Shown here in pieces: positions 34,545 to 43,259 of a DNA stretch of 46,775 nt. Positions within the stretch are counted from its first letter, which is position 1. Each line of letters opens with the position of its first letter. The position numbers and the translations under genes were made by a program. The stretch is from an uncultured Christensenella sp. (GTDB lineage Bacteria > Bacillota > Clostridia > Christensenellales > UBA3700): assembly GCA_910584035.1 (NCBI GenBank), contig CAJTZR010000004.1, forward strand, positions 1 to 46,775, written 5' to 3'. The notes under the pieces are model-generated. The model did not search any database and was not told where the DNA came from. It saw only the letters and a program-made list of their open reading frames with translations.

Positions 34545-36513
34545 TTATATCACCTCTCTCAATTCTAGCTTTTTCTTGAGTTTCATTTTTGATAACATAA
34601 AAATCATACAAAGCTGTTTCAGATAGCAAACTCTTTATTTTATTTAAATCTAAAGTTAGCAAAATAGTTTGTTTTGAAACTGTAGGCAATGTTTTAAAAA
34701 TATGTTCAGATTGCGTAGTACCAGTGAAAGCAAATGGAGCATCTATAATAATAGGGTTTTCATTATTGTCCATTTTACATTCTTGTAATGCCTTTATAAT
34801 TCCAATAACGTATGAGTATACATCGACTGCTAATTGCCCACCTGTTAGGTATGTTGTGCGAAGAGAAAAATCATCGTTGATAAATTGAATTTTATCCGCA
34901 TCCAATTCTGTTTGAGTAGTTAATTTCTTAAATGTCTCTTTTACACAATCATTCAATACGGATTTTACCTGCAACTCTTTTTGTCCTTTTTCTATTCGCA
35001 ACAATTCTGAAAGCTTTTCAAAGAATTCTAATCGTTCATGATATTGACTTGAAATTTTTGAATTTTTTAAAGCTTCGTTGTATTTGCGAAGCGAAAGATC
35101 ATAGAGTTGCTTTTTCTGTGCAATTTTTCCTTCATAATTTGATTTTGCACTTTCAAGATTTTTCAAATCTAATTGCAAATTTTCAAGTTCTTGAACTAGG
35201 TCTTTTTCTGCATCCAATCGTTTAAGCTCATTTAATTTTTCTTGAATTTCTTCATCTAGTTGAGTATTTTTTTGTTCTAATTTTGATATTTCGTTTGTAA
35301 ACCGTTCATAATCCATAGTGTTTAAACGTGCGGATTTGATGTATTTCTTTGCTTTTGATATAAATTGTCCAAACTCGTATTCATGTGAACTTGGTGGCAT
35401 AATATTTATTATTCTTTCAATATATTCCGTAGCTTCTTTATCAAGAAGTCTACCACAAACACAGGTGTTTTTTTGCAATATTTCTTCAAGCAAATTTTTT
35501 TTCAAGTTCACAAAAACATTATTGTAATTTGAAGTATATTCAAAATTCTTTTTTCTTAACACAGAACTAGATTCGCTAGTAATTTGTGCTAGAAATAAAT
35601 ATGGGTAATTTTTGTAAAATAATGTGCCAATATTATGTTGCAATGATATTATTTTTTTATTATTTTCATCTATTGTATCTCGTTTTGCATTAATCAATTC
35701 GCTTAAATTCTTTTTTGAGGATACTTCTCCAAGAATTTTAAAAATTTCATTTATGCGGGCACTTTTTTGAGCAATTTCTGCAATGATTTCTTTTCTCTTT
35801 TCTTTCATCACTTCAATATTGTCATATAATTCTTGAATAGTATCATTCATATCTGCAAAAGACATGTTTCCAATGGAAGGCGTGTTTTGTGCCATTAAAG
35901 TAGCATAATATCCTAAAACCGTTGTTTTAGCATTTCTATTTGTGCCAACATGAGAAAGAGCTTCGTTATAAATGTCTAAACCAAATAAAGAGTGAATAGC
36001 TTTTTTTAATTCATTAGAATTTAAAACTATATCTCTAGCACGTTCACCATCTAGCAGGAAGTATTTTGACAATTCTTTTGGCAGAATAGTATTTATTTTG
36101 TTAGCAATATCTCCATTATAAGGATGATAGCCGTTATCATCACCTTTTATTTGAAGTTGGCAATCAGTTCTTTTTATAGATACATTTTCCATTCTAAACG
36201 CAAAATTGTAGACAATACATTTATTTAATCTATAAGATACCCCTAAGTGGTCAAAGTCAATTTGACCACTTACTTCAAAACTTTCATTTGTTTTGCATTC
36301 GTTATATGCAGATATGTTAAAAAGTGGTTTATCATCTGACTTTCCAAAATCATAGTCATCATAAAACATCCATCTAAAGAATTGTAGGAGAGAAGATTTT
36401 CCATAACCAGAATCACCATAAATTAATGTGATTTTACCATTAGAATTAAATGATAGAGTATTTGTGCCATAATAGCATCTAAAATTAGTGATTTTGATAC
36501 TATTTATTTTCAT
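34528..36513 (-). CDS. Rad50/DndD-like SMC ATPase
   Basis: 661 aa from the ATG at 36513, which has GAGGAGG nine bases upstream; an in-frame ATG at 36531 is part of that ribosome site. Walker A GDSGYGKSS (33-41), coiled coil from about 200 to 520 interrupted near residue 345 by CVCGRLLDKE, a zinc-hook-like pair, and a C-terminal head with 'TGGQLAVDVYSYVIGI' and 'PIIIDAPFAFTGTTQ' (Walker B). It is a second, clearly different ATPase from DndD in the same island. Homologues of this build recognise or process DNA ends in defence systems; the specific role is unknown. Co-translated with the 176-aa protein. Confidence 0.82.
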   Translation of the reverse strand: MKINSIKITNFRCYYGTNTLSFNSNGKITLIYGDSGYGKSSLLQFFRWMFYDDYDFGKSDDKPLFNISAYNECKTNESFEVSGQIDFDHLGVSYRLNKCIVYNFAFRMENVSIKRTDCQLQIKGDDNGYHPYNGDIANKINTILPKELSKYFLLDGERARDIVLNSNELKKAIHSLFGLDIYNEALSHVGTNRNAKTTVLGYYATLMAQNTPSIGNMSFADMNDTIQELYDNIEVMKEKRKEIIAEIAQKSARINEIFKILGEVSSKKNLSELINAKRDTIDENNKKIISLQHNIGTLFYKNYPYLFLAQITSESSSVLRKKNFEYTSNYNNVFVNLKKNLLEEILQKNTCVCGRLLDKEATEYIERIINIMPPSSHEYEFGQFISKAKKYIKSARLNTMDYERFTNEISKLEQKNTQLDEEIQEKLNELKRLDAEKDLVQELENLQLDLKNLESAKSNYEGKIAQKKQLYDLSLRKYNEALKNSKISSQYHERLEFFEKLSELLRIEKGQKELQVKSVLNDCVKETFKKLTTQTELDADKIQFINDDFSLRTTYLTGGQLAVDVYSYVIGIIKALQECKMDNNENPIIIDAPFAFTGTTQSEHIFKTLPTVSKQTILLTLDLNKIKSLLSETALYDFYVIKNETQEKARIERGDINDIKF

Positions 36514-36667
36514 TTTTCTTCGCCTCCTCATAGTTTCTTACGATTTTAGCAACCATATTTTTTTTATCTTCTTTATTGATATTTTGCAAATTTTCTTTTT
36601 CAAGTTCTAAAATAAAATCTTTATAGTCCTTAGGTGTTAAATTTTCACCATTAAATTTATTAATCAT
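36500..36667 (-). CDS. 55-aa charged helical protein overlapping both neighbours
   Basis: An ATG at 36667 lies inside the last codons of the PLD-helicase gene (stop 36660-36662) behind a GGAGGAG ribosome site, and the frame ends at 36500, 14 bases inside the ATPase gene. The product has 55 residues, about half of them Lys, Glu, Asp or Asn, and looks like one or two amphipathic helices (LTPKDYKDFILELEKENL). Without it there would be an unexplained gap of about 150 bases in an otherwise tight operon. It may be a small adaptor or antitoxin-like subunit. No family recognised. Confidence 0.65.
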   Translation of the reverse strand: MINKFNGENLTPKDYKDFILELEKENLQNINKEDKKNMVAKIVRNYEEAKKNENK

Positions 36668-38753
36668 CTAAATCTCCTCCATATACAAAGGTGTTGTTAA
36701 ACTTGATATCTTCATATGATAAATGATAGTTTTCCAAATAAATATCCAATTGTTTAAATAATACATTTTGGTTTAATGCTAATCTAGCGTATTCATAATA
36801 TCTTCTAAATTCAATTTTTGCAAAAGAATCGTTAGTATAAGATGGCAACACAATTACATCATAAATGTGAGCAATATCTTTATTTTTGTATAAACGCAGT
36901 ATACGTCCTCTTCTCTGAACAAATTCTCGATAATTGTCATTACTTGAAAGTATCAAAGCACTTTTAATTGATGGAATATTGATTCCTTCATCTAAGCATT
37001 TTATAGCCACTAAATATTCAATATATCCTTTATTAAAAGAATCTATTAATTGCATTCTTTCAGTTATATCTTCTGAGGCTGTAAATTTTGAGGCTTTGCC
37101 CCCATTTGTTGATAGTTTACAAGTATTGTTTATCATTTTTAAAACATGTTCCAAATGACGAATTTCTTGAAGTTCATTTTGTGTTTTTGTTCCTTCAGAA
37201 TACAACTTGCCATCACTACAATATATAATTGTATGGTCTTTATCTTTAATATGAGAAAATATTTCAGCAATTTTGCTATGCTTTTCTTCAGCCATAGAGA
37301 TAGCTCTTAAACGACCTCGATAACCAAGAGTATATTTTTCTTCATCTATAATTATGTTGTGGGTAGCATCCATTCCTTGCAACATTAATTTCGTTGCATT
37401 TGTAAATTTAATTTCATCTTCTTCAGTTGCATTCACAAAAATAGGGTGATATTCATAATTCACTAAATAAGTTCCCAAGGCTTTTTCAATTGGAAAGTCT
37501 ACTATTTGTCCACCAAACCAATCTAATAATGCTTTTGTTTTTGATTCATCTATACCAAAAACTGGTGTTGCAGATAAGCCCAGCTTATATTTATATTTTT
37601 CTGAAAGCTCATTGCTGATTTGGTTTAAGAAATTATGTGCTTCATCAACTATTAATAACTTTTCAAAAGCTATTTTGTCATATAATCTAACATACTTATC
37701 AAGGGAAAAGCTTTTTATAGTTGTTATAATTATAATTGGCTTATATTGTTGTTTTGCACTCAGATAATTTGCATATATTTTTGTTTCACCATCGGAAATT
37801 TCTCCATGAACCAATTGGATAAGTGCATCAGGGAAAAATTTTTTCACATCTTCTGCCCATTGTGAGGCCAAATGTTTGTATGGAACTGCAATAACTGTAA
37901 AAATTTCATTTTTTCTTATAAAATCTTGAATAGAATAAAGTGCAGTAATGGTTTTACCTGTACCTGTTGCCATAACAAAGAAACCTTTTTGACCATTCTC
38001 ATTCCATTTTTCTTTTGCTTCAATTTGATATGGACGCATAGTATATTGAGCAGTTGTATTTGAATACGCACCTGTTTGTTCAACTCTGTCCAATAATTCT
38101 TTTTCAAATGCAGTCATAAAATCAAATACATAAAGCTCTTTATTTGTATTATTCCAGATGCTTTCAAATTCTTTTGTTTCATCATTGATTCTACCTTCAT
38201 AATCAAACCAACTTTTATAAATACGAATTTTTTCGTAATTTGAATTATATGCAGCACCAGTTTCATTGTTAGAGCCTACACAAGCAATCATATTACCATC
38301 AAAGTCTTCAAGCAAAGCGAGTTTATCGTGATATATTCCTTTGGATCTAATTACAATTTTAATGTCTACAATATTTTCCTTTACAAGTAGATACAATGTT
38401 TTAGCATTTTCATCTGTTATCAATGGTAAAGTGTTACGTACATCATTGATAAATGAATTTTCAATAGTTTCTCTGTCTAAATAGCCAGATTGAATTGCAA
38501 AAATATCTTCCTCAGAAAGCCTAGGCGAAGTAGCTAGATAAATTTTTCCACCATTGCGAGCCATTTCCAATATCCCATCAGATATAAAATTTAAAGCAGA
38601 AGAGCTAAAGAAACCTACACTTCGCTTGTAAATTCTTGTGCACGTTAATAGTGGATTTAATATTTGAGAAAAAGTATCTTCTCCAACACTTGTATAAGAA
38701 ATATCAATAGAAAAATCTTTAAAATTCATATTTTTGCTCACATTAATTAACAT
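36660..38753 (-). CDS. Superfamily 2 helicase with N-terminal PLD nuclease-like domain
   Basis: 697 aa. Residues about 15-205 are a phospholipase D-type domain: 'YHDKLALLED' supplies the HxK pair (His142, Lys144) and 'GSNNETGAA' the following Asn/Glu, a pattern of defence-associated PLD nucleases. Residues about 235-680 are a DEAD/ResIII helicase: ATGTGKT (262-268), DEAH (370-373), 'LGLSATP' motif III (391-397) and 'QRRGRILR' motif VI (613-620). The start could be ATG 38753 or ATG 38729; neither has a good ribosome site and the promoter leaves only a very short leader. It is the first gene of the upstream module and would translocate on and cut non-self DNA. Confidence 0.85.
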   Translation of the reverse strand: MLINVSKNMNFKDFSIDISYTSVGEDTFSQILNPLLTCTRIYKRSVGFFSSSALNFISDGILEMARNGGKIYLATSPRLSEEDIFAIQSGYLDRETIENSFINDVRNTLPLITDENAKTLYLLVKENIVDIKIVIRSKGIYHDKLALLEDFDGNMIACVGSNNETGAAYNSNYEKIRIYKSWFDYEGRINDETKEFESIWNNTNKELYVFDFMTAFEKELLDRVEQTGAYSNTTAQYTMRPYQIEAKEKWNENGQKGFFVMATGTGKTITALYSIQDFIRKNEIFTVIAVPYKHLASQWAEDVKKFFPDALIQLVHGEISDGETKIYANYLSAKQQYKPIIIITTIKSFSLDKYVRLYDKIAFEKLLIVDEAHNFLNQISNELSEKYKYKLGLSATPVFGIDESKTKALLDWFGGQIVDFPIEKALGTYLVNYEYHPIFVNATEEDEIKFTNATKLMLQGMDATHNIIIDEEKYTLGYRGRLRAISMAEEKHSKIAEIFSHIKDKDHTIIYCSDGKLYSEGTKTQNELQEIRHLEHVLKMINNTCKLSTNGGKASKFTASEDITERMQLIDSFNKGYIEYLVAIKCLDEGINIPSIKSALILSSNDNYREFVQRRGRILRLYKNKDIAHIYDVIVLPSYTNDSFAKIEFRRYYEYARLALNQNVLFKQLDIYLENYHLSYEDIKFNNTFVYGGDLDD

Positions 38754-38772
38754 TTATAATAGTAATATTATA

Positions 38773-38801
38773 ATTATAACATAAATCGACAATAAAAGCA
38801 A
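38773..38801 (-). promoter_or_regulatory. Promoter of the helicase-led module
   Basis: On the minus strand TTGCTT (38801-38796), a 17-base spacer and a perfect TATAAT (38778-38773). The first possible start codon is only about 13 bases after the expected transcription start. Confidence 0.7.
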
Positions 38802-38957
38802 TACTAATATATAATAAATAATTTATTTAAATAGCTTTAAAAATATATAGCTATAAATTAGAAATTTAGTGTTTCAAAGAGGAAAAAGAATTAAAGCATA
38901 TGTAAGATATATTTCACAAATACAAATTTATTAAAATGTTAAAAAGGTTGCTTTATA

Positions 38958-38986
38958 TTGCGAAAAAATAATTTTTGTGATATAAT
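38958..38986 (+). promoter_or_regulatory. Promoter of the GNAT gene
   Basis: TTGCGA (38958-38963), a 17-base spacer and TATAAT (38981-38986), 40 bases before the GNAT start codon. Confidence 0.7.
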
Positions 38987-39025
38987 TCTGTTATAATTTA
39001 AATAGCTTTAAGTTTAGGGGAAAGA

Positions 39026-39637
39026 ATGTTCAAGTCTAGAGTAGAAAATTTAGAGACGGCAAGATTATTTTTGCGGTGTATTGAGAAAAGAGATGTGCAA
39101 GACTTGTATGATAATGTTTTGTGTGATAATAGGGTTGCAGAATTTTTAATGTGGAAGGCAGTCAGTAATTTAGAAGAAGCTCGCAAATGCGTTAAGAGAT
39201 GGATAAGAAGAAATAAAAAGAAAGATATTTTTAATCGTTGGGTAATCGTAGAAAAAGAAAGTACAAAAGTTATTGGATATATTGGTGCGTTTTGTTATAA
39301 TAAAATTAGCAAAAGCATTAGTGTTGGATATACTTTAGGATATAACTATTGGGGTAAAGGCTATGCAACGGAAGTCCTTAACGAATTGATTACATATCTA
39401 TTCAATAAAGCACCAATCTCAATAAATAAAATTGAGGGGCAATGTGCTGTAGATAATATTGCTAGTGCAAAGGTAATGGAAAAGTGTGGAATGAGAAAAG
39501 AGGGGATAATTATGCAAGCGTTGAAAACTAATTGTGGTTTGAAAATGCGGTCAAATATTTTATTTTGTCAAACACCAATTAAATTATCAATATTAATTGA
39601 ATGTTTAAAAGGAGTTGGTTATGGAAAACGAATTTGA
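39026..39637 (+). CDS. GNAT acetyltransferase, RimJ/RimL type
   Basis: 203 aa. The fold of the RimJ/RimL branch is clear: 'VENLETARLFLRCIEKRDVQDLYD' at the start, a central strand 'KVIGYIGAF', the acetyl-CoA loop 'GYNYWGKGYATEVLNELI' (about 108-125) and 'NIASAKVMEKCGMRKEGIIMQA' at the end. It probably acetylates the N-terminus of a protein or a small amine. GGGGAAAG precedes the ATG. It is followed with overlap by the membrane-protein gene, so the two form an operon. It is the first chromosomal gene after the defence island. Confidence 0.85.
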   Translation: MFKSRVENLETARLFLRCIEKRDVQDLYDNVLCDNRVAEFLMWKAVSNLEEARKCVKRWIRRNKKKDIFNRWVIVEKESTKVIGYIGAFCYNKISKSISVGYTLGYNYWGKGYATEVLNELITYLFNKAPISINKIEGQCAVDNIASAKVMEKCGMRKEGIIMQALKTNCGLKMRSNILFCQTPIKLSILIECLKGVGYGKRI

Positions 39638-40400
39638 GGATTTTTATGATGATGAAGAAAGTGATTCTGCTGAATTAGAAGAAAATCCGATATGTACAAC
39701 ACAAGATATTAATCAAGTAGTTAAGGATACTTATAAAAAAATTAATTTTGCGTATGGAATTTATAAACCAAAAGCAGTTAGTGTTTTTCACCCGTTTTTG
39801 TGTTGTTTGTATTTTTCTATAGTATTTACTTTTGCTTTTTCATTTGTTGTATTATATTTAAATGGAGTATATCCGTGGGGCGTATCTTTATGGTGGTTAT
39901 TTGTTGGTTGCATTATTGGATATATTTTATATAGTAGAAAATACGAATTGTACTTTTATAAATGTAAGGGGAAAACTGTTACAATTTATTGTAGGAATGG
40001 TAATATTACTGTTTATTTTAACAAGAAACAAGTTTTTAGGTACAAAAACCAGCAATGGTCAAAAATCAATGATTGGGACGATTCTACAGATAATAAGTTG
40101 CTTTTTTCTAGGATAAAAGGTGACTTGGAAATTGAACACAAAAAAGAGAAAGTGGAAATTGTTCGTCAAGATAGATATGGTGGTATTGAATTTGTAAATG
40201 ATAATTTAGTGGGGATATGGTATTGTCCTGTTGTTAAAGTAGGTATGGTGAAAAATATTCATTCTAGTAATTATACTGAAATTAGTATTTTGGAAATCAA
40301 TACTGAACGCTATGTTGAATTGCCAAAGTCATTTATAGAATTTTGCGAAAAACAAGGCATTGAACCATTAGAAGAAAATGCACATTTGCATTATGTTTAA
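39621..40400 (+). CDS. Two-span membrane protein, unknown
   Basis: 259 aa from ATG 39621, with AAAAGGAG seven bases before it; an in-frame TTG at 39615 is rejected. It overlaps the 3' end of the GNAT gene by 17 bases. A very acidic N-terminus (first 25 residues) precedes two membrane spans (about 58-84 and 87-107). The rest is a cytosolic or external beta-rich domain with many Lys/Asp residues, resembling PH-like or unknown DUF domains. No family recognised. Confidence 0.65.
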   Translation: MENEFEDFYDDEESDSAELEENPICTTQDINQVVKDTYKKINFAYGIYKPKAVSVFHPFLCCLYFSIVFTFAFSFVVLYLNGVYPWGVSLWWLFVGCIIGYILYSRKYELYFYKCKGKTVTIYCRNGNITVYFNKKQVFRYKNQQWSKINDWDDSTDNKLLFSRIKGDLEIEHKKEKVEIVRQDRYGGIEFVNDNLVGIWYCPVVKVGMVKNIHSSNYTEISILEINTERYVELPKSFIEFCEKQGIEPLEENAHLHYV

Positions 40401-40840
40401 AAAACATTTATCTATAAAGTAAAGATAATTTCAATAAAATCAACCATTGTTATTAAATAGCGTGATTGCAAAAAATTAACAAAGTCAAAAGTATTATAAT
40501 TACAGATACAACAAGCATCACTATAAACATAATCATATTAAATATCATTGCATTTTTCTTTTATTAAGTATTCGAGAAAAATATTATTCTTTTATATAAA
40601 TGATAATAGCTAGATATAAAATTCTAGCTATTTTTGTGCACATTTGCGTTCGTCATTATTTTTTTAATTTAATCATATAATAATTTTTGAGAGCTTATTT
40701 GTTGATAAAAAGCGGGAGTATAACTCAATTATTGAACAAACAAAATTAAAAAATTAATAGAGTTTTCAGTATTAAGAAATTATTAAACAGTTGAAAAACC
40801 AACTAAAACCAAAAATTATTTTGCATAGGCTTAAAGGGTA
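40401..40840. other. Intergenic region with one terminator
   Basis: No gene is seen. The terminator at 40605-40635 would end the GNAT operon. The rest is AT-rich with no clear signal up to the NfeD-like promoter. Confidence 0.5.
40605..40635 (+). terminator. Intrinsic terminator of the GNAT operon
   Basis: AATAGCTAGA (40605-40614) pairs perfectly with TCTAGCTATT (40623-40632), followed by five T. Confidence 0.8.
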
Positions 40841-40869
40841 TTGCAATGTTTTTAAAATTATGCTATAAT
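40841..40869 (+). promoter_or_regulatory. Promoter of the NfeD-like gene
   Basis: TTGCAA (40841-40846), 17-base spacer, TATAAT (40864-40869). The predicted start is at the foot of the leader hairpin. Confidence 0.75.
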
Positions 40870-40875
40870 ATAATA

Positions 40876-40929
40876 AAACGTAAAGCAATTAGATTGCGAA
40901 AGGCAGTCTTTAGCTAATTTGATACGTTT
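40876..40929 (+). promoter_or_regulatory. Structured 54-nt leader of the NfeD-like gene
   Basis: AAACGTA (40876-40882) pairs with TACGTTT (40923-40929), enclosing AGATTGC (40891-40897) with GCAGTCT (40903-40909) around a GAAAG loop. It lies between the promoter and the GGAGG ribosome site and may stabilise the mRNA or sense a ligand. I do not match it to a riboswitch family. Confidence 0.45.
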
Positions 40930-40947
40930 AAATATGGAGGAATTAAA

Positions 40948-41601
40948 ATGTTTTGGGAACAATTGGGACTAATAGGACAAATTTATTTTGTTCTAGGTTG
41001 TGTAGCGTCTGGTTTGTTGCTGATACAGTTTATATTGTTGTTGATAGGATTTGCAGGAGACGGGGATATAGATATCGGCGGAGATGGCGGTGCTGATTAT
41101 GATGGTGACGCTGACGGCGGAATCGGTATTTTTACCTTAAAAGGATTGATAGGCTTTTTTGCTATTGGTGGTTGGGTAGGCGTTGCTTGCGTATTAGGTG
41201 GACTAAAGGAAGGTTGGACTATACCAGTATCAATTATTTGTGGTTTGGTTGCATTTGTAGCTATTGGATTTGCATTTAAAGCGATACGTAAATTGCAAGC
41301 TAACGGAGCAATGGACAATCGCAATGCTATTGGCAAGTTGGCAGAAGTTTATTTAAAAGTTCCAGCAAAAGGCGAGGGACACGGAAAGCTAAGTATTGTA
41401 ATACAAGGCAAATTAGTTGAAATGGATGCTGTGACAGACGAACTTGAGGCAATACCTACAGGTAAAGAGGTTAAAGTAATAGGTCTAATAGGTGATACTT
41501 GCAAAGTAACTAGTGATTTAGATTATGAAGTTGTATTGCCTACTATTGAAAATGCTGAGAAAAAAGGCAGAAAAAGAAAGAAAACAGCGGATAAAAAGTA
41601 A
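40948..41601 (+). CDS. NfeD/YuaF-like membrane protein
   Basis: 217 aa. One N-terminal span (about 9-34), a striking Gly/Asp-rich loop (about 36-58, repeated GDGD/GADYDGDADGG pattern), two further spans (about 62-110) and a C-terminal OB-fold of the NfeD type (about 120-200) with a Lys/Arg-rich tail. NfeD-like proteins partner flotillins in ordered membrane domains; the Bacillus pair is YuaF-FloT. GGAGG precedes the ATG. The flotillin gene follows after about 100 bases. The acidic loop may bind a divalent cation. Confidence 0.8.
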   Translation: MFWEQLGLIGQIYFVLGCVASGLLLIQFILLLIGFAGDGDIDIGGDGGADYDGDADGGIGIFTLKGLIGFFAIGGWVGVACVLGGLKEGWTIPVSIICGLVAFVAIGFAFKAIRKLQANGAMDNRNAIGKLAEVYLKVPAKGEGHGKLSIVIQGKLVEMDAVTDELEAIPTGKEVKVIGLIGDTCKVTSDLDYEVVLPTIENAEKKGRKRKKTADKK

Positions 41602-41702
41602 AATTGTAACAAATAAGCATCTGTAAACAATATGTTATACAAATTATTTAAAAAATTCATTTATAATATGTAAAGAGTTATATAAATTAGGAGGGAGTAA
41701 AA

Positions 41703-43130
41703 ATGTTAAGTTTATTAGCAGCGGCAGGAACTGGTGGAATTATTGCTATTATTGTGGTAGTTGTTGTGCTTTTGATAGCATCTATCAGCGTGTTGTTTTT
41801 TGCGAGATATAAAAAGTGTCCGTCAGATAAAGTAATGGTAATTTATGGTAAAATTGGCAAAGAAAAAGATGGTACACAAAATTCGTCAAAATGTATTCAC
41901 GGTGGTGCAGCATTTATCGTGCCAATGATACAATCATATGCGTTTTTAGATTTGACACCAATTTCAATAAGTGTAGATTTAAAGAATGCTTTGTCTAGAC
42001 AAAATATTCGTATTGACGTACCTAGCCGATTCACTGTTGGCATTAGTACTGAGCCAGCTGTTATGCAAAACGCAGCAGAAAGGTTGTTGGGACTAAAATT
42101 AAATGAGATTCAAGAGTTAGCAAAAGATATTATCTTTGGTCAGTTGAGGTTGGTTATCGCAACTATGAATATTGAGGAAATCAATACTGACCGTGACAAA
42201 TTCTTAGATGCTATATCTAGAAACGTTGAGGGCGAACTTAAAAAGATAGGTTTGAGATTGATAAACGTTAATATGACAGATATTTCTGATGAATCTGGTT
42301 ATATTGAGGCTTTGGGTAAAGAGGCTGCATCAAGAGCAATAAATGAGGCAAAAATTTCTGTAGCTGAAGCAGATAAGCACGGTAGCATTGGTGAGGCACA
42401 AGCTCAAAGAGACGAAAGAATTAATGTATCTCAAGCAGAAAGTGAAGCGATTGCGGGTGAAAATAAGGCAAAAGCAGATATTGCAGAAGCTCAAGCAAGA
42501 CTAAGAGAAAAGCAAGCAGAAGCAATGCGTATAGCTGTAACTGCAGAAAAGATTCAAGCAGCAAAGGCGTTGGAAGATGCTTATGCAGCAGAGCAAAATG
42601 CAGAAAAAGCCAGAGCAGAGAAAGAGAAAGCAACTCAAGAGGCAGATATCATTGTTAAAGTTGAGATTGACAAGCGTAGGAAAGAGTTGGAGGCAGAGGC
42701 AGAAGCGGAGCAATTGCGTAGGAAAGCTAAAGGTGAAGCTGAAGCTATTTATGCAAAAATGGAAGCTGAGGCACGAGGTGTTCAAGCAATGTTGAACGCA
42801 CAAGCGACTGGTATAAAGAAGATAGTTGAAGCTGCAAATGGTGATGCTGCAAATGCCGTAAGATTAATGGTAGCGGATAAATTGGAAGAGATTGTTGCTA
42901 AACAAGTTGAAGCTATCAAGAATATTAAGATCGATAAAGTAACAGTTTGGGATAGTGGTACTAATGCGGACGGAAAGACTGGAACATCAAATTTCCTTTC
43001 TGGAATGATGAAATCTTTACCACCATTAAACGAAATGTTTGATATGGCAGGCTTGACATTGCCAGAGTTTATCAAACCAAACGCTGTAGAAAAAGCAGAA
43101 GAAGTTCCCGCAGAGAAAGTTAAGGAATAA
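41703..43130 (+). CDS. floT: Flotillin (SPFH-domain scaffold protein)
   Basis: 475 aa, close to Bacillus FloT. A membrane-inserting N-terminal segment (about 12-37), an SPFH/prohibitin domain (about 40-215, 'GKIGKEKDG', 'FTVGISTEP', 'LRLINVNMTDISD') and a long Ala/Glu-rich flotillin coiled coil (about 220-385) containing many EA repeats. The C-terminus carries the oligomerisation segment and ends in an acidic tail. Flotillins form clusters that organise signalling and secretion in the inner leaflet. GGAGGG precedes the ATG; a terminator at 43224-43259 ends the unit. The assignment to the FloT rather than FloA branch rests on the NfeD/YuaF-type neighbour and length. Confidence 0.88.
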   Translation: MLSLLAAAGTGGIIAIIVVVVVLLIASISVLFFARYKKCPSDKVMVIYGKIGKEKDGTQNSSKCIHGGAAFIVPMIQSYAFLDLTPISISVDLKNALSRQNIRIDVPSRFTVGISTEPAVMQNAAERLLGLKLNEIQELAKDIIFGQLRLVIATMNIEEINTDRDKFLDAISRNVEGELKKIGLRLINVNMTDISDESGYIEALGKEAASRAINEAKISVAEADKHGSIGEAQAQRDERINVSQAESEAIAGENKAKADIAEAQARLREKQAEAMRIAVTAEKIQAAKALEDAYAAEQNAEKARAEKEKATQEADIIVKVEIDKRRKELEAEAEAEQLRRKAKGEAEAIYAKMEAEARGVQAMLNAQATGIKKIVEAANGDAANAVRLMVADKLEEIVAKQVEAIKNIKIDKVTVWDSGTNADGKTGTSNFLSGMMKSLPPLNEMFDMAGLTLPEFIKPNAVEKAEEVPAEKVKE

Positions 43131-43223
43131 TAAAATGCTTGCTGTATAACAATTTGTTATACATAAATAAAACAGCAAAGGGAAATTGTTTTTATAATAA
43201 ACGATTACAAATTAATAGATAAC

Positions 43224-43259
43224 AAAAACCTCTTATACCATAAAAGTATAAGGGGTTTT
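43224..43259 (+). terminator. Intrinsic terminator of the flotillin gene
   Basis: AAAAACCTCTTATAC (43224-43238) pairs with GTATAAGGGGTTTT (43246-43259) with G-U pairs. A smaller palindrome, GTATAAC/GTTATAC, lies at 43144-43162. No gene is seen between 43131 and 43470. Confidence 0.75.

Noticed and set aside
25463..38753. Presence of dptFGH/dndFGH among the island genes
   Set aside because: No HerA-like DptH or DptF/DptG-like protein is recognisable; the ATPases present are SMC-type and the helicase is PLD-fused.
18870..39000. tRNA-Glu(CTC) as attachment site of the whole island
   Set aside because: I found no direct repeat of the tRNA 3' end near 24.6, 25.4 or 38.8-39.0 kb and no integrase in the window.
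42421..42803. Leu/Cys-rich minus-strand frames in the flotillin gene
   Set aside because: Antisense shadows of the Ala/Glu/Lys-rich coiled-coil coding sequence.
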